DNA of 12,349 nt. Origin: an uncultured Eubacteriales bacterium (GTDB taxonomy: Bacteria > Bacillota > Clostridia > Oscillospirales > Oscillospiraceae). Positions 1-6,555 of the stretch are shown here, in pieces. Each line of letters opens with the position of its first letter. Position 1 is the first letter of the stretch. The notes under the pieces are model-generated. The model was not told where the DNA came from and did not search any database. It worked only from the letters and a program-made list of their open reading frames with translations. The position numbers were made by a program, and so were the translations under genes. The stretch lies in NCBI GenBank assembly GCA_900548795.1, contig URLT01000054.1:1-12349 (forward strand), in the 5' to 3' direction.

Positions 1-159
1 AATTTCGTCATCGTACGCTCCACGTTGATCACGGTGAACAAGAAAATCGAACTGAACTTTGCTGCGGTCGATATTTCGGTAATAGTTCATCACCATTGTC
101 TCTGCACCGCCGCGATCCATAATCGTTAGTACGTTTAAAACCCGAATTGGCTGGTTCAT
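1..159 (-). CDS. GT4-family glycosyltransferase, N-terminal fragment (runs off the window)
   Basis: Only the first 53 codons are present; the gene continues beyond base 1. The ATG at 159 opens a protein beginning MNQPIRVLNVLTIMDRGGAE, followed by a stretch reading YYRNIDRSKVQFDFLVHR. This is the N-terminal beta strand and GGAE loop typical of GT-B fold, GT4-family transferases in capsule and exopolysaccharide loci. Such enzymes work at the cytoplasmic face of the membrane and add a sugar from an NDP-sugar to the undecaprenyl-linked repeat unit. A GGAGGG lies about 12 bases upstream of the start, which is rather far. The gene begins 33 bases after the stop of the EpsG-like gene, so it is very probably in the same operon. 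The acceptor and donor cannot be told, because the C-terminal EX7E region is not in view. Confidence 0.85.
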   Translation of the reverse strand, partial: MNQPIRVLNVLTIMDRGGAETMVMNYYRNIDRSKVQFDFLVHRDQRGAYDDEI

Positions 160-192
160 ATATTTCTCTATCCCTCCACTTTGGAAACTGCT

Positions 193-1302
193 TTACATCA
201 TTGCCCATGTAAAATGCATCTGGTAATAGAAAAACGCGCAGTACAGCAGCACGCACGCTGCTTTGACAAACACGGCGCTTTTTTCGGAAAAAACGCTCTT
301 GATCTCCCACGGCAGGACGATCAGGTTCGACCACAGGCTGACGTAGATTGGCATTCGGCCGAGGAAGATGCCGGAGGTCGCCATGGAGATGATGCCGAGG
401 CAGGTGGAGACCAGACTCGCGCCGATGCCGAGGTTGATGATCGGATCGTCTGCCGCACGGATCTTGCGGTAGCCGTAGAGGCCGATCAGCGTCGGCATGG
501 CATAGACCAGAACGCGCAGCGGATTCGTGCCGTCGTCGTTGAAGGACTTCCAGTCGGAGACGACGTTTTTATACTGCGTGTCGGCCAGCGCCGAGCTGAG
601 GAAATCCGTGAACTGATCGATGAAGGCCAGCGCCGTGACGCTGAGCAGGACGCAGATCACGGTCTTTTTGTTGAACGCCTTGCCTTGGATCAGGAAGATG
701 ACCGGCAGCATAATGAGCGCCGATTGGTGCATCGTCGAGGCAAGGAGGATCAGCAGCACGCTCGGGATATACTTTTTTCGGATGATCAGCTCCGTCGCGC
801 CAAAGATGATGACCGCCGCCGTAAACTGCCGTATTCCGTTGAACATCCACGAAACATAGTCCGTCGACGCCACGAACAGGAAAATGCTCAGCCAATAATC
901 GACGCTCAGACGGCGGCAGACGAACGCGATGATGAGCAGCTGAATGGCCGCCAGAAGCAAAAAGTAGACTTCCGGAGACTGGCAGAGGATGATTTTGACC
1001 AGAGCGTTGAAAAAATAGAAGCCCTGATCCTTAGAGTATTGGCTCAAGTATTCGCCGATCCCTCCGAAGGAGGTCGGCGCTTTCAGAAACGCTTGCTGAT
1101 AGGCGTAGGTGTCGCCGAAGCCGACGCCGCGGAAGCCCGCCCAAATGATATAGGGCAGAACGAGGAGGATGGCCGGGAGGATCTTCCAGCGGACGCGATC
1201 CTTCCCGAGAATGCGTTCCCTTTGCTTCGGGAAGGCGCGTTCTAAGATAATTCCGGCCGTGAAGAGCCAAATCAGGAGCCACCAGAAATTTTTCAGTTTC
1301 AT
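193..1302 (-). CDS. EpsG/Wzy-like polysaccharide polymerase (membrane protein)
   Basis: A 369-residue multi-pass membrane protein with about nine to ten hydrophobic segments over its whole length. It shows hallmarks of the EpsG family: FRGVGFGDTYAYQQ near residues 57-70, NGIRQFTAAVIIF around 155-167, and a conserved MHQSALIMLPVI segment soon after. EpsG-like proteins are the presumed Wzy-type polymerases of Gram-positive exopolysaccharide, joining lipid-linked repeat units on the outer face of the membrane. The length matches the family. The start at 1302 has an AGAAAGG about 10 bases upstream. The gene lies between the fused transferase (53-base gap) and another glycosyltransferase (33-base gap), all on one strand, which supports the assignment. 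The family is seen directly; polymerase activity is inferred from family and context. No Wzx flippase is in view. Confidence 0.85.
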   Translation of the reverse strand: MKLKNFWWLLIWLFTAGIILERAFPKQRERILGKDRVRWKILPAILLVLPYIIWAGFRGVGFGDTYAYQQAFLKAPTSFGGIGEYLSQYSKDQGFYFFNALVKIILCQSPEVYFLLLAAIQLLIIAFVCRRLSVDYWLSIFLFVASTDYVSWMFNGIRQFTAAVIIFGATELIIRKKYIPSVLLILLASTMHQSALIMLPVIFLIQGKAFNKKTVICVLLSVTALAFIDQFTDFLSSALADTQYKNVVSDWKSFNDDGTNPLRVLVYAMPTLIGLYGYRKIRAADDPIINLGIGASLVSTCLGIISMATSGIFLGRMPIYVSLWSNLIVLPWEIKSVFSEKSAVFVKAACVLLYCAFFYYQMHFTWAMM

Positions 1303-1334
1303 AGATGTATTTGCCTTTCTGTGAATCCTCCGAC

Positions 1335-1353
1335 TCGGCTATCCGCCAGCCGA
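1335..1353 (-). other. Intercistronic stem-loop after the fused transferase gene
   Basis: Immediately beyond the stop of the fused transferase (stop codon at 1357-1359) a 6-bp perfect inverted repeat (TCGGCT / AGCCGA) encloses a 7-base loop. A further GAATC/GATTC pair flanks it. No T-run follows in the direction of transcription, so it is not a classical intrinsic terminator. It could stabilise the upstream message or tune expression of the EpsG-like gene, or be chance in GC-rich DNA. Confidence 0.25.
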
Positions 1354-1356
1354 TTC

Positions 1357-3069
1357 TTACACCGGTTCGCGCGCCGGGAGCAGGGCATTCAGCGTCGCCC
1401 GCACCACGGCTTTTTTGTCAAACTCCTTTTCGACAAAGCGGCGGCCCTGCTCGCCCATGGCCGCGCGCTCCTCGGGCGCGAGCCGCAGGAAGCGCTCAAA
1501 CTGCTCCGTCAGGCTCTGCGCGTCCCGCGGCCTGCAGAGCAGACCGCTGACGCCGTTTTGCAGTGCCTCCCGGCACCCGGGAATGTCGGATGTGATCACG
1601 GCGCGTCCGGATGCGGCCGCCTCGAGCAGGACGTTGCTCATGCCCTCGTGGTAGCTCGGCAGCACAACGCAGTGACTCATGGCATAAAACGGCCGCGGGT
1701 CGGACTGGAAGCCGTGGAAGCACACAACCCCCGCCTCCGAGAGGCGCTCCACCGTGTCCTTATAGGCGTCCTCAAAAAATCCGACGAGGTCAAAATGGAC
1801 GGCGTCACCATGCTTCTTCTTCAGCGTCTGCGCGGCCTCAAACAACTCGTCCATTCCCTTTTCCTTCATGATCCGGCCAAGATACAGCACTCGAACGCCG
1901 TCGGCCTCGGACGGATAAGGCTGTTGTGGGTACTCTTCTAAATTGATCCCGGCACCCTTGAGTACGGTCACGCGAGATTGCGGTACGATTCCGCGTTTCA
2001 AGAACTCTTGTGCATTTCCTTCGTTCTCAAAGAAAACCGTTTGCACGCCCTTCAGCGCTCTGCGATACATAAGCGTAACCACACGGGCAATGGCGGGCTT
2101 CTGGAACGCCGTTCCCAGCCCCTGCACATTCACGCAGTAGGGCACGCCGCATTTTTTGCAGGCATAGCTCGCATAGATATTGGGCTTGATGGAATAGGTC
2201 ACGACCAGATCGGGGCGCTCCTTGCGAATGAGCGTCCGATAGAAGCGATAGAGCTTGAGATCGGTCTTCGGGTTGATGGAACGGCGGTCGAGCTGCGTCT
2301 CGATCAGGCGGCAGCCCATCGCGCGGAAATCGTCCTCATGGCCGACGAACGGCGTGCTGATGACGACCTCTCCGGTTCTTTGCAGCTCGGCGATCAGCTC
2401 CTTACGGAAGCGCCAGAGCATATAGGAGTGATTCGTTACAATCAGATATTTTTTTTGCTCCTCGGCGTGCTTTTGCAGCTCGCCCGTGCCGCCCTCGACC
2501 ACGCCTTCGCCGCGCAGAGCGCTGATGGCAGTGCCGAAGAAGCAGCGGCAGTCGAACAAAAAGCTCATTTTTTCGACATATTCGCCGTCCAGCCGCGCCT
2601 TTTGCTCGATGGGAAGCGTATCCCGGCCACAAATCTGTGCCCAACCGGAAAGGCCGGGACGCAGGTCATTTGCGCCATAGCGGTCGCGTTCCTGAATCAG
2701 ATCCTCCTGATTCCAAAGCGCAGGGCGCGGCCCGATGATGCTCATGTCGCCCTTCAAAATGTTCCAGAGCTGCGGGATCTCGTCCAGAGAGGTCTTTCTC
2801 AGGAATTTCCCGACGCGCGTAATATACTGCTCCGGATTTTTCAGAAGATGCGTCGGCATATCGTGCGGCGTCGACATTTTCATGGAGCGAAATTTAATAA
2901 GCCGAAATTCAGTTTTTCCCTTTCCGATGCGTCTCTGCCGGAAAAACACAGGTCCGGGATCGTCGATCACGATTGCAAGCATGATCAGCAGATACAGCCA
3001 GGATGCCAAAATCATCCCCAGCAGTGACAGCGTCACGTCAAGGACTCTCTTCATGCCGTTTTTATACAT
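1357..3069 (-). CDS. Fused PglC-like phosphoglycosyl transferase and PglA-like GT4 glycosyltransferase
   Basis: A 570-residue single frame with two enzymes. Residues 1-200 form a small monotopic phosphoglycosyl transferase: an N-terminal re-entrant membrane helix (9-35), PGPVFFRQRRIG (38-49), FRSMK (60-64), the catalytic pair D96-E97 in SLDEIPQLWN, and GDMSIIGPRP (107-116). It transfers a sugar phosphate from a UDP-sugar to undecaprenyl phosphate. From about residue 207 a complete GT4 enzyme begins (KKYLIVTNHSYMLWRFRKEL); its EX7E donor-site glutamates are E475 and E483. The start MYKNGMKRVLD aligns residue for residue with the known PglC start, and AAGGA lies 7 bases upstream, so the start is secure. 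It follows the dehydratase by 23 bases. Oddities: Trp24 replaces the usual Pro of the re-entrant Ser-Pro kink, and an A8 run sits exactly at the domain joint. The PglC and PglA comparison is from memory of those sequences; the sugars are unknown. Confidence 0.9.
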   Translation of the reverse strand: MYKNGMKRVLDVTLSLLGMILASWLYLLIMLAIVIDDPGPVFFRQRRIGKGKTEFRLIKFRSMKMSTPHDMPTHLLKNPEQYITRVGKFLRKTSLDEIPQLWNILKGDMSIIGPRPALWNQEDLIQERDRYGANDLRPGLSGWAQICGRDTLPIEQKARLDGEYVEKMSFLFDCRCFFGTAISALRGEGVVEGGTGELQKHAEEQKKYLIVTNHSYMLWRFRKELIAELQRTGEVVISTPFVGHEDDFRAMGCRLIETQLDRRSINPKTDLKLYRFYRTLIRKERPDLVVTYSIKPNIYASYACKKCGVPYCVNVQGLGTAFQKPAIARVVTLMYRRALKGVQTVFFENEGNAQEFLKRGIVPQSRVTVLKGAGINLEEYPQQPYPSEADGVRVLYLGRIMKEKGMDELFEAAQTLKKKHGDAVHFDLVGFFEDAYKDTVERLSEAGVVCFHGFQSDPRPFYAMSHCVVLPSYHEGMSNVLLEAAASGRAVITSDIPGCREALQNGVSGLLCRPRDAQSLTEQFERFLRLAPEERAAMGEQGRRFVEKEFDKKAVVRATLNALLPAREPV

Positions 3070-3092
3070 ATGTCGTTCCTTTTTCTCTGAAC

Positions 3093-4976
3093 TCAGCGGA
3101 CATGCGTTGTCTCGAGGCGGTGATAGGTCGGCACGACCTGAGCGATGAGGCTTTGGATATCCGGGCTGTTCTGCTCGCAGGCCTCCTCAAGCTCCGTCAA
3201 CTGCCTGAGGAATTCCTCCTCACAGATACGGATCGGCTGGCCGATATGGATCAGGTGGTTGGCCGTGGAACGCAGTCCCTCCTCATCCATGAGCATTTCC
3301 TCATAGAGCTTCTCGCCGGGGCGAAGGCCGGTATAACGGATCTCGATGTCCTCCTCGGGGGTGAAGCCGGAGAGGCGGATCAGGTTGCGCGCCAAATCGT
3401 CGATACGAACCGGCTCGCCCATATCCAGCACAAAAATCTCGCCGCGGTTGGCATAGGCGCCGGCCTGCAAAACGAGCGAGACGGCCTCGGGAATGGTCAT
3501 AAAATAACGAATGATGTCCGGATGCGTCACCGTGACCGGGCCGCCCTCGGCGATCTGCCGCTTGAACAGCGGGATCACGCTTCCGTTGCTTCCGAGCACG
3601 TTTCCGAAGCGCACGGCGACGAATTTCGTCTCGGAGTGGTTGGCCATGGTCTGCACGATCATCTCGCAGATGCGCTTGGAGGCGCCCATGACGTTCGTCG
3701 GGTTGACCGCCTTGTCCGTGGAGATCAGAACGAACGTCTTGGTGCCGTAGCGGTCGGCCGCCTTTGCAACGTGGTAGGTGCCGAATACATTATTTTTAAT
3801 TGCCTCGTTCGGGCTGTCCTCCATCAGCGGCACATGCTTGTGCGCCGCGGCATGGAAGACGATCTCCGGACGATAGGTACGGAAAAGCAGCTCAACGCGC
3901 TTGGTGTCGCGCACCGAGCCGATCAAGGTGACAAGCTCCAGCTCGGGATGCGCGCGGCGCAGCTCCTGCTGGATGTCATAGGCATTGTTTTCGTAAATAT
4001 CAAAAATGACGAGACACTTGGGATGATGCATTGCGATCTGACGGCAGAGCTCGCTGCCGATCGACCCGCCTCCTCCGGTCACGAGCACGGTTTTCCCGGA
4101 GAGGTATTCCGCGATCTGCGAAAGATCGACCTGCACGCTGTCGCGCCCGAGCAGGTCGATCACGTCGACGTCGCGGATCTTCTGCACCTTGACCTCGCCG
4201 TTGGCGAGTTGCGAAATACCGGGCAGGATCTTGAGCTTGCAGCCCGTATCCTGGCAGAGCTTCAGGATCTGCTTGCGCTGCTGCGGAGTCGCCGTCGGAA
4301 TGGCAAAGACGATCTCCTCAATGCGATACTCCTGCACCGCCTTGGCAATGTCGCGGCGCGTTCCGACGATCTTCACGTTGTTCAGATAGCGGCCGGTCTT
4401 CTGCGGGTCGTCGTCGATGATGCAGACAACATGGTTTCTGGAATTCTCGCTCGTTTCAAACTCGCGCAGCGTCAGCATACCGCCGTCGCCCGCGCCGATG
4501 AGCATCGTGCGCGCCTGCACGCCGCGGCGATTTCTGCGACGGACAAAGCTGCGCGCCACGCGGTAGGAAAAGCGGAAGGCTACCGTCAGCACGGAGAGGA
4601 ACATCGCGTTGAGCATCGGGAAGCTGAGCGGCAGCTCGACCAGATTCAGCACGATCGACGCGAATTGCAGCACGGCGACGGCCATTGCCGCAAGCAGAAT
4701 GTGAAGCAGCTCGTCCATGCTGGCGTATTCCCAGAGGCTGCTGTAAAGCTTAAACGGGACGAAGATCAGGATCGTCATCACCGTAAACCACGGCGCATAG
4801 CGCAGCAGTCCGTCGAGGAAGGTGCTCTCCCGGAGCGCCGCGTAGCTGAAATCAAAGCGCGCCAGCAGCGCGGCGAAGGACGAAAGATTGATCAGTATCA
4901 GGTCGGTGAGCAGCAAAAAAAACACGCGAAGTGTCTTTTTGGCGTCGCCGCGGCAAAGGTACTCCTTTTTTTCCAT
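3093..4976 (-). CDS. PglF/CapD-type membrane-bound NDP-sugar 4,6-dehydratase
   Basis: A 627-residue protein of full family length. Four hydrophobic segments lie between about residues 15 and 135. They are followed by a first Rossmann-like domain starting MLIGAGDGG (158-166), and then the catalytic short-chain dehydrogenase domain with its NAD-binding TGGGGSIGSE (300-309). The active-site segment STDKAVNPTNVMGASKR (419-435) has Thr-Asp-Lys and a Met where classical members have Tyr, as in the PglF/WbpM/CapD group. LRPGEKLYEEML (551-562) is the usual C-terminal signature. These enzymes convert UDP-GlcNAc to the 4-keto-6-deoxy sugar, the entry step to bacillosamine, QuiNAc or FucNAc sugars. The pairing with a PglC-like transferase just downstream fits that. 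The aminotransferase and acetyltransferase that would finish bacillosamine are not in view, so the end product is open. The start at 4976 has only a weak AGAG upstream. Confidence 0.92.
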   Translation of the reverse strand: MEKKEYLCRGDAKKTLRVFFLLLTDLILINLSSFAALLARFDFSYAALRESTFLDGLLRYAPWFTVMTILIFVPFKLYSSLWEYASMDELLHILLAAMAVAVLQFASIVLNLVELPLSFPMLNAMFLSVLTVAFRFSYRVARSFVRRRNRRGVQARTMLIGAGDGGMLTLREFETSENSRNHVVCIIDDDPQKTGRYLNNVKIVGTRRDIAKAVQEYRIEEIVFAIPTATPQQRKQILKLCQDTGCKLKILPGISQLANGEVKVQKIRDVDVIDLLGRDSVQVDLSQIAEYLSGKTVLVTGGGGSIGSELCRQIAMHHPKCLVIFDIYENNAYDIQQELRRAHPELELVTLIGSVRDTKRVELLFRTYRPEIVFHAAAHKHVPLMEDSPNEAIKNNVFGTYHVAKAADRYGTKTFVLISTDKAVNPTNVMGASKRICEMIVQTMANHSETKFVAVRFGNVLGSNGSVIPLFKRQIAEGGPVTVTHPDIIRYFMTIPEAVSLVLQAGAYANRGEIFVLDMGEPVRIDDLARNLIRLSGFTPEEDIEIRYTGLRPGEKLYEEMLMDEEGLRSTANHLIHIGQPIRICEEEFLRQLTELEEACEQNSPDIQSLIAQVVPTYHRLETTHVR

Positions 4977-5033
4977 ATCTCTACATCATTTCCGTTTTCT
5001 GTCTATTTTGCGGTGTTAATCCCCTGGCTCCCG

Positions 5034-5543
5034 TCAGCGTCGCAAAAGCTTCCGGCAGCGGCTGTCAAGCTCAAAAATCCACGGCCGCACGCTGCGCAGC
5101 CACGTCCAGACGGTGCGATACATGCGGTAGAGCACATTTCGCTCAGTCAGGTGATGCCCCTTGCGAACGAACGCGGTCGCAAGGGCGATCATTTGCTCGG
5201 GACGGATCCCGCGCTCCGGCGCGGCCTGATGGTCGCCGCACATGGTATAGGTTCCGTCCGGTTCGACCCGAATGATGCGATGCAGCACAAAAGCGCCGTC
5301 GCATCTGCGATACAGCGGCAGGTCGTTTTTCTTCAGCGGACGCGTGATCGGAGAGAGCGTCACTTGGTCGCGTCCGCCGAGTATGAAGGGGTACATGCTC
5401 GTACCCGTGACGGTCAGAGAAAACGTGCCGCCCGCCTCGAGCACCTCGCGGATAAGCGGGTACATCTCGGCGAGGCTGACACATTTCGTGCCGTGCTCGG
5501 CGATCGGCGCGTCAAGCTCCCGCTTATTCAACGCAGCCGGCAT
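5034..5543 (-). CDS. S24/S26-type (signal peptidase-like) protein without membrane anchor
   Basis: A 169-residue protein with the signal-peptidase core. GTSMYP (47-52) supplies the nucleophile Ser49, FVLHRII (85-91) occupies the place of the general-base motif, and CGDHQ (102-106) corresponds to the conserved GD motif. At the general-base site a His (His88) stands where bacterial type I signal peptidases have Lys. This is the Ser-His arrangement of ER/SipW-type enzymes. No hydrophobic segment long enough to cross the membrane is present, so it appears cytoplasmic, unlike true signal peptidases. The start overlaps the end of the PqqD-like gene by 20 bases, and no other in-frame start lies before Met28, so it is probably translationally coupled. 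Peptidase activity and substrate are inferred; maturation of a peptide bound by the PqqD-like partner is one possibility. Confidence 0.75.
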   Translation of the reverse strand: MPAALNKRELDAPIAEHGTKCVSLAEMYPLIREVLEAGGTFSLTVTGTSMYPFILGGRDQVTLSPITRPLKKNDLPLYRRCDGAFVLHRIIRVEPDGTYTMCGDHQAAPERGIRPEQMIALATAFVRKGHHLTERNVLYRMYRTVWTWLRSVRPWIFELDSRCRKLLRR

Positions 5544-5787
5544 CGAGCAGCTTCTCGGTGTAGTCTTCGGCGCACTTGCGCGCAGTCGGCTCGTCGACCT
5601 CGTATTCGCGCAGCAGCGCAGCCGTCAGGCTGTCGACGTCAGCGCCGCGCTCCAGCTCGCGCCAGAGGAACGCGCCGGAATCGTTGAGCGTGATCATGCC
5701 GTTGAAGTCGACGCTGGCTGCGCCGACCGGCACGACGATGTTTGAGCCTGCAATGCTTCTCAGGACAAAGCCTTCCTTGATTTTCAT
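5524..5787 (-). CDS. PqqD-family peptide chaperone-like protein
   Basis: An 87-residue protein beginning MKIKEGFVLRSIAGSNIVVP. This is the fold of PqqD-like proteins: an N-terminal beta hairpin, then FNGMITLNDSGAFLW (28-42) with the characteristic 'LN.tg..iW' type motif, then helices through EYEVDEPTARKCAEDYTEKL. PqqD proteins bind leader peptides of ribosomally made, modified peptides and present them to a modifying enzyme. The true start is the ATG at 5787. It overlaps the kinase stop in an ATGA and has AAGGGAGA about 6 bases upstream, inside the kinase gene. Its stop lies inside the first codons of the S26-like gene. The family call is firm; the client peptide is unknown, as no precursor or radical SAM enzyme is in the window. 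Confidence 0.85.
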   Translation of the reverse strand: MKIKEGFVLRSIAGSNIVVPVGAASVDFNGMITLNDSGAFLWRELERGADVDSLTAALLREYEVDEPTARKCAEDYTEKLLDAGCVE

Positions 5788-6485
5788 AGTGTTTCTCCCT
5801 TTCCTTTCATTGTTTGATAGGACAGCCTCGCGGCGTCCGGTTCCATGTTGCACGACAGCTTCCAAATTTTCCCGCTGTCCACGATGCGCCCGATGAGCTC
5901 CATGCATTTGAGGATCTGCTCGCCCGGGAGCTTGCGCACCGTCTGATCCAGAAGCGCAAAAACCGCCTCCTGCGACGCCATCGGGCGAATGGAGTTCGTC
6001 GCGGCGCGCTCCAAAAAGGCGATGCCGCCGAGTTCGGCGTCGGCGTTGCGCGAATAGCCGTGCTTTCCGCTCCATGGGGTGCCAAACACACGGAGCGAGC
6101 CGTCCGGCAGGAAGCGCAGTGCCGGCTTGTCGTCGTTGAGGATGTATGCGCGGTCGCCCAGCTCCTTCAGCCAAAGTCGGACATGCGTCGACTTGCCCGT
6201 GCCGCAGGGCGCAGAGAAGAGATAGGCGCGCCCGTCGACAACGACGCAGGAGGCGTGGAGCATAACGCCGTTGAAGCCGACGAGCTGGCGATAAAACGAA
6301 GCGCCGGTCGCAAGATAGGTCGCGTAATCATTCGTCAACCCTGCGGCCAGTGCAAGCGCCTCCGGCTCGGGGCAGACCGTCAGCTCCGGCTCGGCGTCGG
6401 CCACGCGGTATGGCTCCGCCTGCCGCGCCGTGCGCCCGCCGACCTGCATTTCGACCAAAAGTCCGGCAATTCGATAGGTCGCCAT
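5784..6485 (-). CDS. HPr kinase/PEPCK-like P-loop kinase of the ScmC/HprK-related type
   Basis: A 233-residue protein (start MATYRIAG). It has a P-loop APCGTGKST (residues 92-100 from this start) and a paired aspartate in YILNDDKPAL (114-123), the arrangement of HPr kinase/phosphorylase and its PEPCK-like relatives. HPr kinase itself has an extra N-terminal domain and a different C-terminal signature, so this is a relative rather than HprK. Related proteins occur with PqqD-like partners in RiPP cassettes (ScmC of SynChlorMet, lasso-peptide kinases) and as HprK-related kinase A near exosortase/EPS loci. The ATG at 6485 is preferred over the one at 6491: GGAGG is 7 bases from the former and only 1 from the latter. 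It is the first gene of the trio, behind an extended -10 promoter, and its stop overlaps the PqqD-like start by 4 bases. The phosphorylated target is unknown. Confidence 0.8.
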   Translation of the reverse strand: MATYRIAGLLVEMQVGGRTARQAEPYRVADAEPELTVCPEPEALALAAGLTNDYATYLATGASFYRQLVGFNGVMLHASCVVVDGRAYLFSAPCGTGKSTHVRLWLKELGDRAYILNDDKPALRFLPDGSLRVFGTPWSGKHGYSRNADAELGGIAFLERAATNSIRPMASQEAVFALLDQTVRKLPGEQILKCMELIGRIVDSGKIWKLSCNMEPDAARLSYQTMKGKGETL

Positions 6486-6493
6486 CCGCATTC

Positions 6494-6499
6494 CTCCCC
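6494..6499 (-). promoter_or_regulatory. Ribosome binding site deciding the kinase start
   Basis: The minus strand reads GGGGAGGAATGCGGATGGCG here. The GGAGG core is 7 bases from the second ATG (6485) but only 1 base from the first (6491), so initiation at the second is favoured and the protein loses two residues. Confidence 0.7.
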
Positions 6500-6518
6500 A
6501 ATTTTATATGTACAGAGT

Positions 6519-6547
6519 ATTATATCACATTTTGACAGAAGCCGCAA
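6519..6547 (-). promoter_or_regulatory. Extended -10 sigma-A promoter for the kinase-PqqD-S26 operon
   Basis: On the minus strand TGATATAAT gives a perfect -10 (6519-6524) with an upstream TG extension. A weak -35 TTGCGG (6542-6547) is 17 bases away. The expected RNA start is near 6512, about 27 bases before the preferred kinase ATG. The element lies in the short gap after the GH25 gene stop (6556). The trio, and perhaps the following glycan genes, can therefore be transcribed separately from the lysozyme gene. Confidence 0.7.
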
Positions 6548-6555
6548 CAATAAAA

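Noticed and set aside
29..334. A 101-codon minus-strand frame bridging the EpsG-like and GT4 genes
   Set aside because: It overlaps the ends of both genes in another frame and shows no family features; the in-frame GT4 start at 159 explains this stretch.
3003..5687. Open frame of 894 codons on the plus strand across the dehydratase, S26 and PqqD-like genes
   Set aside because: It is antisense to three clearly recognisable genes, rich in His, Arg, Asp and Ala, and has no ribosome binding site or domain; it is a composition shadow.
5524..6174. A 216-codon frame that contains the PqqD-like protein as its C-terminus
   Set aside because: The first 129 codons are a low-complexity shadow of the kinase gene. 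The internal ATG at 5787, with AAGGGAGA before it and an ATGA overlap with the kinase stop, is the real start.
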